A program made the translations under genes and the position numbers. Shown piece after piece: positions 8,759 to 17,504 of a stretch of DNA of 64,000 nt; position 1 is the first letter of the stretch, and every line of letters begins with the position of its first letter. The notes below the pieces were generated by a model that saw only the letters and a list, made by a program, of their open reading frames with translations, had not been told where the DNA came from and searched no databases. The stretch is from JANTGF01 sp033791445 (GTDB lineage Bacteria > Bacteroidota > Bacteroidia > Bacteroidales > VadinHA17): positions 10,078-74,077 of the forward strand of contig JASJGS010000114.1 in assembly GCA_033791445.1 (NCBI GenBank). The letters are read 5' to 3'.

Positions 8759-11700
8759 TCACTTCTTTAATTCTGATCCTGTTGGTAAAGGCCTGGCAGC
8801 ATCTGTAACAGCCCCGATTTTGATTGCATAACTTGTCCTCTTTTGGATATCTTCATCTGTTACATAATGTAGATCAAGTAAACCTTCAGTTTTATATCCT
8901 GTACGGAGAAAATTCATATTGCTCAGACTAAGACTCCAGCCTTCAAACCATGATCTTAGCTCATTCAATTGATTGTTTGTTGCATTAATATGAACAAGTA
9001 AATCAATATCACTTGCAGGTCCGGCTGTTCCGTTTTTGGTACTACCAAATATGTAGAATCCTTTAACGCCAAATCGTTCTTTATCAAGATTTGCTGCAAT
9101 ATTCTCTGCTGCTCGCAATCTCCATTTCCAGTGGTAATCAGCATCACGAAGGGTTGATTTTGTTTCTCTTTTCTTCAGCTTTTGTTCACCTGAATCAGTT
9201 GGTTTGGTGATTATAGCCATAGCTTTCTCCTCTTCGGCATTCATTAATACCTGCAATATCTCCCCTCCCGTGCTGGTCACAATATCGATTATTTTAATTA
9301 CCTCTGAAAGATGGGCTAGATCTGGAAAAAGCTCGGTTAAAATATTGTTAGAATTCAAGAAAAAGTCCTCATTAAAAACGGTTCCACTTTCGTCGGGATA
9401 AAGTGGTAGATACCGAATGTCAGATTCAACAAGATCCTGGAAAAAGTGTGTGCCAAAAGAAAGATCTGGGGCATAATCTTTTTGTTTCCTTGCGACTTCA
9501 ATTAGCATGGCCGTATTATTAATTTCCGAGTAGGATACACTAACTCCTAGCTTAATATCTCCTCTACTTCCCCAACGTCCAGGTCCTAACAATATGAATT
9601 GTCTCTTAGGAAGAATTGTATTTATTCTTCCAATTGCTTTCCCAACTGATTTCAGTTCATCAAAGTCAGCTAATTCACTATATTTCTGTGGGTCAACATA
9701 TACAATGTGAGAAATATTATCAACGATTCCATTAGAAATGTATTTATTTGCTGAGAATATTACACGCTCTTCAGGGTAGTTCTGTGGCAATGTAGCTGGA
9801 GTACTGGCTTCACGATAACTTTGTGACCGGCATTGGAGCAAATAAAAATCAGTACCATCGTGAGCAAATTCAATGTCGACTGGATAACCGTATTCTTGCT
9901 GCAATATTTGAAGGATGGCATGTGTTTTTTTAATAAAATCTTGGTTTTTTATTAGGCCATCAAAGGTTACCACAAAATTACTATTGTCGAAATCCATAGC
10001 AAACTTTGCGCTTTGCTGGATATGGTTTTCAGTGAGAACTGAAACGATATTATTTATCCCCTTATACTCTTTTCCAAATTTCTTAAGTAGGTCATGGATA
10101 CTCACTGTTTCAAATCGACGTGTAACTAGATTTATTGCATCGATCTGCTTAGGGGAATAGCGGACAATTTCTTCCAGGGTGACATTTACCTGTAAATTTG
10201 GTTGTCCTGGAGAAATTAAAATGGGGTAGTCATCGCTTAGCCTGTCTACAGCTCGTGTACCCAGTCCGGGTACTATTCTAATTAGTCCATCTTCCTGCTT
10301 TATACGGCTTGACCATCTATAATCATTTTGACTGAATGCTACCCCGGCAAAAGCTGGCAAAAAGTAATCTCCTATTTTATTTCCTACAACTTGCTGAATT
10401 AATATCCCCATCTCCTCATGATAGTCTAAAAGACCTCTTTCTGACCGGTATTCAATTGGATCAGGTCCAAATGTTGAGGCATATACCTCAGCAATAGCAT
10501 CTAAAAGTTCTTCCAATCGTTCCTCTTTAGTACCCTGGTTGGCAATAAACAAGCTCTTATATTTGCCGGCAAATACAGTACTTAACCTATCTTCCAACAA
10601 ACTTGAACTACGAATTATTAAAGGGACCTCGCCAAAGTCATCGAGCGTCTGAGACAATCCTTTTACAATCTCAGGAGGGAAAGATGAATTTTTAAAAACA
10701 TGAATTACATAGGGGTATTCTTTCCTGACCTGGTCAATATCTTTGTATTTCTGCTCAATTATATCCTCCAGGTTATTATACTTCATGAATTTTAATACAC
10801 CATCAGAGGTCAGATACCAGGTTTTAGGGATTTTTATATTCTGAATGAGCTCATTATTGGGCGCTGATTTTTTCAGGATAAGATCTGAAACATATAAACC
10901 AGAACCCTTGCCTCCAAGTTTACCATGACTTTCAGTTGGGTAGATAATTCTCTGAATCAGGTTGTTAAATTCATCAATTTCAATGAATCTTTTTGCTATA
11001 TCAATAAAATCTGGCTGATCACTAAGCAGTCGTCGTATTAGGGCAACCCTGAAGTTTTTTTCTCTTGAATTCGATAACTCAAGTCCTTGAGGAGAAAGGT
11101 GGTGATACCTTTCTAAAGCACCGCTTATTTCAACAAGGGAGGAGCCGGAGTCTTCTAAAATATTTACTAAAAAACCAGACTGGTCTTGCTTTATCCATTT
11201 ATGGATGCTATTAAGTATTTCCTGCTCACTCAAAAAGCTACCTGCGACTGCAAATATTTCATCACTAATGGAAATATAATCACTTCCTGCTTGACTTTGA
11301 TATGGTCGATTCTCATCTTGAGGAATTCCATCTTTTGATAAAAAAGCCGGACCAAATCGCTCAAAAAGATGTTCAGCTTCTTTGATGCCACTCCAACAAA
11401 GATAGTTAACCATTTTTTTTGAAATACGAATCAATAACTTGGGATCAGTCTTTCTTAACATTTCAAGAATAACCCACCATTCAGACTTTTGTTCAGGTTT
11501 CCTTTTTTCACTTTTGGTAAAAACAGACTTTAAATGCTGGTGTAAGATATAAGATCCTACCTGATCTGAAATTGTGTTTATGAGTTTTCGTTCTTCTTTT
11601 AAAAATGGTCCTTCCGCGGCATTCGGTCGTTTTTCAGTATAATAAATCCTGATTGAACCCAGCTGTTCTTCCTGAACAGTAATTTCGGCCTCTAAAACCC

Positions 11701-11938
11701 ACTTGGACTTTTTAAAATCTTCAGAGCGGAAAACTTGGTCTCTAAAAAGTATCTGAACCTGACAAATATCTGGGTACTGCCATCCTGGTGGAATAACTTT
11801 TATGATGCATTCCATCATTTCCTGGATGCTCTTGTCAGGACTATTTAGAATTTCCTGTACCTCATACAAACAGTTTAATTCCTTGGCCCTTTCTTTTAGA
11901 TCATCAATGAGTTTTGTAACTGATCTTTTTGGTTTCAT
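8759..11938 (-). CDS. Sensor-like/PPDK_N/nucleotidyltransferase fusion protein
   Basis: A 1059-residue cytoplasmic protein with three parts. Residues ~15-140 resemble a GAF-like sensory domain (CLYEVQEILNSPDKS, IPPGWQYPDI, GPFLKEERKLINTISDQVG). Residues ~335-710 are a PPDK_N (PEP/pyruvate dikinase ATP-grasp) domain: LGGKGSGLYVSD 341-352, IIRSSSLLEDRLSTVFAGKY 441-460, and DIEFAHDGTDFYLLQCRSQS 688-707. Residues ~728-850 carry a module shared with the next protein upstream (GPGRWGS 785-791, GTHFF 829-833). Residues ~935-1040 form a pol-beta-type nucleotidyltransferase: FGS 964-966, DID 977-979, and a third Asp, D1022, in LDLHY. I see no phosphohistidine swivel motif and no PEP-binding barrel, so it is not a normal PEP synthase. 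It starts 8 bases after the smaller paralog and is the last gene of the gdhA operon. A role in modifying a nitrogen-assimilation enzyme is inference. Confidence 0.75.
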   Translation of the reverse strand: MKPKRSVTKLIDDLKERAKELNCLYEVQEILNSPDKSIQEMMECIIKVIPPGWQYPDICQVQILFRDQVFRSEDFKKSKWVLEAEITVQEEQLGSIRIYYTEKRPNAAEGPFLKEERKLINTISDQVGSYILHQHLKSVFTKSEKRKPEQKSEWWVILEMLRKTDPKLLIRISKKMVNYLCWSGIKEAEHLFERFGPAFLSKDGIPQDENRPYQSQAGSDYISISDEIFAVAGSFLSEQEILNSIHKWIKQDQSGFLVNILEDSGSSLVEISGALERYHHLSPQGLELSNSREKNFRVALIRRLLSDQPDFIDIAKRFIEIDEFNNLIQRIIYPTESHGKLGGKGSGLYVSDLILKKSAPNNELIQNIKIPKTWYLTSDGVLKFMKYNNLEDIIEQKYKDIDQVRKEYPYVIHVFKNSSFPPEIVKGLSQTLDDFGEVPLIIRSSSLLEDRLSTVFAGKYKSLFIANQGTKEERLEELLDAIAEVYASTFGPDPIEYRSERGLLDYHEEMGILIQQVVGNKIGDYFLPAFAGVAFSQNDYRWSSRIKQEDGLIRIVPGLGTRAVDRLSDDYPILISPGQPNLQVNVTLEEIVRYSPKQIDAINLVTRRFETVSIHDLLKKFGKEYKGINNIVSVLTENHIQQSAKFAMDFDNSNFVVTFDGLIKNQDFIKKTHAILQILQQEYGYPVDIEFAHDGTDFYLLQCRSQSYREASTPATLPQNYPEERVIFSANKYISNGIVDNISHIVYVDPQKYSELADFDELKSVGKAIGRINTILPKRQFILLGPGRWGSRGDIKLGVSVSYSEINNTAMLIEVARKQKDYAPDLSFGTHFFQDLVESDIRYLPLYPDESGTVFNEDFFLNSNNILTELFPDLAHLSEVIKIIDIVTSTGGEILQVLMNAEEEKAMAIITKPTDSGEQKLKKRETKSTLRDADYHWKWRLRAAENIAANLDKERFGVKGFYIFGSTKNGTAGPASDIDLLVHINATNNQLNELRSWFEGWSLSLSNMNFLRTGYKTEGLLDLHYVTDEDIQKRTSYAIKIGAVTDAARPLPTGSELKK

Positions 11939-11946
11939 TTGTCAAT

Positions 11947-13692
11947 TTAGGATTTTAAAATTACTCCCATGCTTCTCCGCCCATCTACTTTTATTTTCAG
12001 TGGCTTTTCCAGTTTAATGTGCTTAACAAAACGAGTTTCCTCAACAAGTTTTTGTTCGGCAAGCCAGTCCCAGTCAACTTTATAGATACCTGCAAAAGGG
12101 ATGGAGAAATAACAGACTTCAAATCCGGTAACATTATGGAAGAAATGTGATCCCTGGCTCATTTCAACATGAATGTTTTCTAAAGTAGCCTCAATTATAA
12201 CTTTTGCACCTGAAACCTGGCCCCATTTTACCGGGACTCCTGCCGAAGGATCTGAGGTTCCCCATCTTCCGTATCCAATAAGCAAATAAGGTTCTTTTTT
12301 CTCAATAAGCCTTTTGTTCATTGCTCCAATTTCATCAGCAATTTGTTGTGTCGAACGAGTTTCAAAGGTCTCAGGGTTAAGATAAATAATGTTCTTTATC
12401 GAATCAATAATACCATTGCCTAATACTGTTTGTGAAGCAGCTATAACATTCTCATCGCCCATCTCATCATCTGTAACCTCTACTTCTTTTGTGGATACTA
12501 CCATGGGCCTAACCTGAAGAAATCCAAAGCGATAAGGAGTATCACTTTCTCCTGAAAGAGTAAGGGCAAATTCTATCTCTACGGGGGTGTTCAGAGACTT
12601 TTCACAAATTTCAAGAAGCTTTTTTACCAAATTGTTTAGAGGAATAGTATCCAGTAATAAAATTGGAGAGAACGTGAGTATTTTTGGGCCTTGACCACTG
12701 GCACCTGGCCAGATTCGATCAGAGCTGAGATCATAGGTAGAAGAAATATGCTTTAGAGTACCATCAGCCTCAGCTTCCTTAAGCGAATCTTGAACCAAAA
12801 ATTCTGCTTCATTGATAGGGTTGTACTCTGGCGGTTTTCCCATATTTATCGACCAAAATTGGGTCTGGGTTTCATTGAGCATAGCCCTTGGAGACCCAAA
12901 TGGAGGATTTATGGTAGGGTAGGCGGGCGAAAAAGACCATGAAATCCCACCGTCAACAATTGTTTTACCTAAGCCGAGGGCAAGATTTACAACCGCATCC
13001 TCGGGTTTTGCATGTCCAACCGGGTAGAAATTATAAGAACGTGCCACTCCTGATATTTCCGGATAATATCTATCCTCATGGCGCTTCCCAACCACTTCCT
13101 GAATGATTACAGCCATTTTTTCTGACTCATTTTCATGCTTTGTAGCATCAATGTAATCTTTCGATGCCTTAAAGAAAGTTGAAGCATAAACATATTTAAT
13201 GCCCTCCACCAATTTTCGAAAGCGAGAATCTGTATCCAGCTGATTATTTGGAGTCATTTTCGTACCGTAAACTCCAGCAAATGGTTCATAAATAGCGTCT
13301 TCAAGCATACTGGAGGAACGTATTGCCAAAGGTGTTTGAATTTTGGATATAAAATTTCGCAAGTCACCCAGAATTTCAAAGGGCAGATCACTTTTCTGAA
13401 ATGCTAAAGCAATGCGTTCATCAGAGGAACCGGAATATGCGATTTTATTTAAGTTATTTTGCTTCATGAAAGCATCAAAGATATCTGTTCGAATAACCAA
13501 CATCTTAGGAATGTTAACTCTAAATCCAGGAAATTCCTCAGGGTTAAAATTTTCTTCCAGAATTGAATTGATGTTTGCCAGCCCTCTGGCTTTCCCCCCA
13601 AAGGAGCCTGTGCCAATATAGCTTATTTGGTATTCAGAATTAAGAAATGAAGGATCAAATGGAACAGATCCAGGTTCAACCTGTTTTTTCAT
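11947..13692 (-). CDS. PPDK_N (PEP/pyruvate-binding ATP-grasp) domain protein
   Basis: A 581-residue protein related to the N-terminal domain of pyruvate phosphate dikinase and PEP synthase. Motifs: GTGSFGGKARGLANI (27-41), PLAIRSSSMLEDAIYEPFAG (121-140), ALGLGKTIVDGG (238-249), VEIEFALTLSG (371-381) and LQVRPM (392-397), covering the nucleotide-binding halves. The C-terminal ~160 residues are shared with the downstream paralog: LGNGIIDSIKNIIYLNP (424-440), GYGRWGT (473-479) and GSHFF (514-518). No swivel histidine domain or PEP barrel is present, so the classical dikinase reaction is unlikely. Spacing is 30 bases from gdhA upstream and 8 from the fusion gene downstream, which implies co-transcription. 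The function is unknown. Confidence 0.75.
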   Translation of the reverse strand: MKKQVEPGSVPFDPSFLNSEYQISYIGTGSFGGKARGLANINSILEENFNPEEFPGFRVNIPKMLVIRTDIFDAFMKQNNLNKIAYSGSSDERIALAFQKSDLPFEILGDLRNFISKIQTPLAIRSSSMLEDAIYEPFAGVYGTKMTPNNQLDTDSRFRKLVEGIKYVYASTFFKASKDYIDATKHENESEKMAVIIQEVVGKRHEDRYYPEISGVARSYNFYPVGHAKPEDAVVNLALGLGKTIVDGGISWSFSPAYPTINPPFGSPRAMLNETQTQFWSINMGKPPEYNPINEAEFLVQDSLKEAEADGTLKHISSTYDLSSDRIWPGASGQGPKILTFSPILLLDTIPLNNLVKKLLEICEKSLNTPVEIEFALTLSGESDTPYRFGFLQVRPMVVSTKEVEVTDDEMGDENVIAASQTVLGNGIIDSIKNIIYLNPETFETRSTQQIADEIGAMNKRLIEKKEPYLLIGYGRWGTSDPSAGVPVKWGQVSGAKVIIEATLENIHVEMSQGSHFFHNVTGFEVCYFSIPFAGIYKVDWDWLAEQKLVEETRFVKHIKLEKPLKIKVDGRRSMGVILKS

Positions 13693-13722
13693 TTTGAATT
13701 AGTTATTAGTTTTTGATGAACA

Positions 13723-15009
13723 TTACACCCAGCCCCTATCACGACAGGCCTGAGCTACTTTATTTACAGAGATTACATAAGCAGCATCTCTCATGTTCAG
13801 ATTATTTGATTTTGCGAATTCACTTACCAGAGTAAAGGCGGATGTCATTTTAACATCAATTTTACTTAAAACTTCATCTTTTTCCCAATAATAGTTCATA
13901 TTATTCTGAACTTGTTCAAAATAACTGCAGACTACTCCTCCTGCATTTGCAAGGAAATCGGGGATGATAAGTAAATCAAATTTTTCAAGTATTTTATCTG
14001 CCTCAGGTGTAGTAGGTCCATTGGCTCCCTCAGCCAGTATTTTAACTCTTTTGCTTATTTTGTGAGCATTATCATTATTGATTTGATTCTCCAGGGCAGC
14101 TGGAACCAGTATATCTACTTCTTGTTCAAACCAGGCCTTTCCAGCTAAGACTTCATATCCCAGGTCTGCTGCTTTTTCTTTTTCAATGCCACCAAATATG
14201 TCGGTTATTGAAGATAATTCATCCAGGTTAATTCCGTCTTTTTTTCTAAAAGAGAAACTTTTTTGTTCATCGTTATCCCAGGAAGAAACACATATTACTT
14301 TACCACCCATTTTCTGATATAAATCTATGGCATATCTTGCAACATTGCCAAATCCCTGAACACTTGCTATAGTATTTGCTGGACTTATACCAAGTTCCTT
14401 TAGTGCCTCCCTTACAGTTATCATTACCCCATAACCAGTGGATTCTTTTCGGCCCTGAGAACCTCCCATGCCCAATGGTTTTCCTGTAATGAATCCAGGA
14501 GATTTTTCACCTCGAATAGCTTCAAATTCATCAAGCATCCAAAGCATATGTTGTGCACTAGTCATAACATCAGGAGCAGGTATATCAGTATATGGTCCAA
14601 CATTTTTTACAACCTGGCGAACCCATCCTCTGCACAATTGTTCTAATTCGAGTTGACTCAGGTGATGTGGGTCGCAAATGACACCCCCTTTTCCTCCTCC
14701 CAGTGGAATATCTGCTACTGCAGTCTTCCAGGTCATCCACATGGAAAGGGCCCTGACAGTATCAATTGTTTCAAGTGGATGGAATCGGATGCCCCCTTTT
14801 GCAGGCCCCCGGGCATCATTGTGTTGAATTCTAAAACCACGAAATACTTTTCTGCTTCCGTCATCCATGTGTATAGGAATACTAAAATGATATTCTCTCA
14901 AAGGAACTCGTAAAAGATCACGAGTAGCCTGATTTAGTTCCAGTAGATCTGCTGCATGATCAAATCTTTCCTGGGCTTCAATAAATGGATTGTATATATT
15001 GGTATTCAT
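13723..15009 (-). CDS. gdhA: Glutamate dehydrogenase (Glu/Leu/Phe/Val dehydrogenase family)
   Basis: Interconverts glutamate with 2-oxoglutarate and ammonium using NAD(P). The protein has 428 residues, typical of hexameric enzymes. Substrate-side residues are visible: K71 (GPAKGGIRFHP), K95 (WKTAV), catalytic K107 in IPLGGGKGGV, and D147 in IPAPDVMT. A Rossmann motif GFGNVA (219-224) binds the cofactor, and ILAEGANGPTTPEAD and LANAGGVVCSYFE are standard. The loop after the Rossmann beta-2 strand (VICVSSWDND) does not settle NAD versus NADP. It is the first gene of the operon with the two PPDK_N proteins and is divergent from a glutamine synthetase gene, which places it in nitrogen assimilation. 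The ATG at 15009 fits the family N-terminus. Confidence 0.93.
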   Translation of the reverse strand: MNTNIYNPFIEAQERFDHAADLLELNQATRDLLRVPLREYHFSIPIHMDDGSRKVFRGFRIQHNDARGPAKGGIRFHPLETIDTVRALSMWMTWKTAVADIPLGGGKGGVICDPHHLSQLELEQLCRGWVRQVVKNVGPYTDIPAPDVMTSAQHMLWMLDEFEAIRGEKSPGFITGKPLGMGGSQGRKESTGYGVMITVREALKELGISPANTIASVQGFGNVARYAIDLYQKMGGKVICVSSWDNDEQKSFSFRKKDGINLDELSSITDIFGGIEKEKAADLGYEVLAGKAWFEQEVDILVPAALENQINNDNAHKISKRVKILAEGANGPTTPEADKILEKFDLLIIPDFLANAGGVVCSYFEQVQNNMNYYWEKDEVLSKIDVKMTSAFTLVSEFAKSNNLNMRDAAYVISVNKVAQACRDRGWV

Positions 15010-15332
15010 AGTTGAATAAAATCAAATACTATTATAAAAATAAACCAAAAAAAAGGATCCTGAACTTGAAGTAAAATTATGCATTTAAACTCTCATTAAA
15101 TATGAAAGTGTTATCAAACATACAATCTATAAAAGCCATTCCCTATATATTGTAATACTTTGATTGTGAGATTAGTATACTTTGCTATAAGTTGTCTTTT
15201 AATTGTAGCCTTGAAAAGTCATTTTCTGGTCTTAACCAAATTTTTAATTTTGTTAGAAACTATATCGAATCATACAGTTTTATTTATTGTAGATTTATTC
15301 ATACACAATATTAAAAATCAAATTAAGTAGCA
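15010..15332. promoter_or_regulatory. Divergent promoter region between gdhA operon and glutamine synthetase
   Basis: 323 AT-rich bases with no supported gene. Toward glutamine synthetase there is an exact -7 box, TAATTTTG, at 15245-15252. Toward gdhA there is one on the minus strand at 15115-15122 (TATGTTTG). Neither has a TTG at the proper -33 distance. A near match, TATACTTTG, lies at 15176-15184 with one extra spacer base. No clear hairpin or palindromic operator was seen. Confidence 0.45.
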
Positions 15333-16838
15333 ATGAATGAGGAAGAAATAAGATTGAATCCAAATGAGCTTGTTAAATGTCTTAAGAAACAAGCATCAGA
15401 GTTTACCAGGGATGATATTGTAAAGTTTGTTGAAGAGTATGGAATTAAAGTAATAAACTTCAGATACCTAGCTGAGGATGGCAGATTGAAAGTGCTTAAC
15501 TTTGTTATAACCAGCAAGCAACACTTGATATCCATTTTGTCATCTGGTGAAAGAGTGGATGGCTCAAGCCTTTTTTCATACATTGAGGCTGGAATGAGTG
15601 ATCTTTATGTCATCCCAAGGTATAGAACAGCCTTTGTAAATCCATTTAATGAAATACCAACCCTGGAAATATTGTGTTCATTTTATAGAGCAAATGGAAC
15701 CCCATTTTTAGGAGCACCGGAGTATGTGTTGAAAAAAGCGCATGAAGTATTTAAAGCTGAAACCGGGTTTACTTTTAAAGCTCTTACGGAACTTGAGTAT
15801 TATGTGAATTCGAAATCGGAACCACTATATCCTCTTCAGGATCAAAAAGGGTATCACCAATCAAAACCTTTTGCAAAATTTGAAAACCTGAGACTTGAAG
15901 CGCTTGACCTTCTTGCCAGGGCTGGATGTAAAATCAAATACGGACATTCAGAGGTTGGGAGTTTTACAAAAGATGGCGAAGACTTTGAACAGCATGAAAT
16001 TGAATTCCTGCCAGTCGATGCTGAGGATGCTGCTGATCAGCTTGTTGTAGCCAAGTGGATTCTTCGAATGTTAAGCTATAAGTATGGAGTAGAGGTGAGC
16101 TTTGCTCCTAAAATAATTGTAGGTAGCGCAGGTAGTGGGCTACATATTCATTTAATGCTTGAAAAGGATGGAGAGAATGCCATGGTTAGCCAAGGCGAGC
16201 TAAGTGAAACGGCATTAAAAGTAATGGCAGGTATTTTAAAAATCTCACCCGCTCTTACAGCTTTTGGGAATACAATACCCACCTCTTACCTTCGGCTTGT
16301 ACCGCATCAGGAAGCGCCTACAAGCATTTGCTGGGGAGACAGAAATCGATCAGCTTTAATTCGAGTTCCCTTAGGATGGCGCGGTGGAACGCATATGACT
16401 GTAGATGCTAATCCCTCAGAAAAGTCAGAACCTGAATTGGGGGAATGCAGGCAAACTGTTGAATTCCGAGCACCAGATGGTTCGGCTGATATTTATAAGT
16501 TACTGGCAGGGCTAGTAATTGGTGCAAAAGTTGGACTTCAGGACGAAGGAGCTTTGGGCCAGGCAAAAAAGCTTTATATTGATGGTAATATTTTTGACGT
16601 GGAAAATGCTGAAAAAATGAAAAAGCTGGAGCAATTGCCATCTTCCTGTTGGGAGTCTGCGGAATCATTGGATAAACTTAGAAGCTACTTTGAAGAGGCT
16701 AATATATTCCCCTCCTCGGTAATTGACCATGTGATTTCAAAACTGAAATCTTATAAGGATAAAAATTTGAGTGAAGAGTTGTATGGTAAGGATGAAGAAA
16801 TTCAAAAATTGGTTCAAAAATATATTCATGTAATGTAG
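15333..16838 (+). CDS. glnA: Glutamine synthetase (type I-like)
   Basis: ATP-dependent ligation of ammonium to glutamate. 501 residues, with an N-terminal beta-grasp (~30-115) and a catalytic barrel. The signature GSAGSGLHIHLML contains the glutamate/metal His. LTELEYYV, HSEVGSF and EQHEIEFLPVDAEDAADQL hold the Glu metal ligands, IPTSYLRLVPHQEAPTSICW holds the arginine-substrate segment, and VEFRAPDGSADIY is the end of the active site. The adenylylation loop of enteric enzymes (NLYxLPP) is not present: the matching stretch reads KKLYIDGNIFD with a Tyr at 415 but no LPP. The paralog type is uncertain, so glnA is a family-level name. The ATG at 15333 overlaps no neighbour. It is convergent with pdxH, with a 14-base gap and no hairpin. 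Confidence 0.9.
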   Translation: MNEEEIRLNPNELVKCLKKQASEFTRDDIVKFVEEYGIKVINFRYLAEDGRLKVLNFVITSKQHLISILSSGERVDGSSLFSYIEAGMSDLYVIPRYRTAFVNPFNEIPTLEILCSFYRANGTPFLGAPEYVLKKAHEVFKAETGFTFKALTELEYYVNSKSEPLYPLQDQKGYHQSKPFAKFENLRLEALDLLARAGCKIKYGHSEVGSFTKDGEDFEQHEIEFLPVDAEDAADQLVVAKWILRMLSYKYGVEVSFAPKIIVGSAGSGLHIHLMLEKDGENAMVSQGELSETALKVMAGILKISPALTAFGNTIPTSYLRLVPHQEAPTSICWGDRNRSALIRVPLGWRGGTHMTVDANPSEKSEPELGECRQTVEFRAPDGSADIYKLLAGLVIGAKVGLQDEGALGQAKKLYIDGNIFDVENAEKMKKLEQLPSSCWESAESLDKLRSYFEEANIFPSSVIDHVISKLKSYKDKNLSEELYGKDEEIQKLVQKYIHVM

Positions 16839-16852
16839 CATTTACAACCACC

Positions 16853-17497
16853 TCAGGGTGCCAGTCGTTGCTTTTGCCAAACATTATTTTCCAGCTGATA
16901 GAGAATCCTGTCATTCAGTCGATGTGGTCTACCCTGCCAAAATTCAATGGATTCAGGCTTTAATCGAAAACCACCCCAGTTCTTTGGTCGGATTATCTCA
17001 TCTCCCTTCAACTCCTGCATCTTTTTTTGGAACAAATTTTCCAAAGAATCTCTTGAAGGCAAAGGCTTACTTTGTTCAGAAATAACAGCACTTATTCTAC
17101 TTTCAAGGGGTCGACTCAGAAAGTAGGCATCAGATTCCTCTTCGCTTGTTTTACTTACTTCCCCAATAATAATAATTTGCCTGTCTAGATCCGGCCAGAA
17201 GAAATTCATTGATGCCATTGGGTTTTCCTGTATTTCTATTGCCTTTCTACTTGAATAATTTGTGTAAAAAATAAAGCCACTCTCAGAATAACTCCTTAGC
17301 AATACTACCCTGGAAGATGGCTTGCCTTTTAGGCTGGCCGTGGAAAGGGTTATGGCAAATGGTTCAGAAATATCGTTTGAAATAGCCTCATTTAGCCATT
17401 CTTCAAATAATACAATGGGCTTTCCTGGAAGGTCGTTCTCATTTAGGCTGTTGTTGGAATATTCCCTCCGGAATATTGAAAGATCCTTGTTTTCCAT
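16853..17497 (-). CDS. pdxH: Pyridoxamine/pyridoxine 5'-phosphate oxidase
   Basis: FMN enzyme that makes pyridoxal 5'-phosphate from PNP or PMP. At 214 residues it has the full family length. Motifs: PFAITLSTASLKGKPSSRVV and LLRSYSESGFIFYTNYSSRK at the FMN/substrate site, ASMNFFWPDLDRQIIIIG, SEQSKPLPSRDSL, and the C-terminal block NWGGFRLKPESIEFWQGRPH with RLNDR and the final RLAP, which is nearly invariant. It starts 7 bases after the YihY gene ends, so the two are probably one transcript. Confidence 0.96.
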   Translation of the reverse strand: MENKDLSIFRREYSNNSLNENDLPGKPIVLFEEWLNEAISNDISEPFAITLSTASLKGKPSSRVVLLRSYSESGFIFYTNYSSRKAIEIQENPMASMNFFWPDLDRQIIIIGEVSKTSEEESDAYFLSRPLESRISAVISEQSKPLPSRDSLENLFQKKMQELKGDEIIRPKNWGGFRLKPESIEFWQGRPHRLNDRILYQLENNVWQKQRLAP

Positions 17498-17504
17498 CTG
17501 AAAA

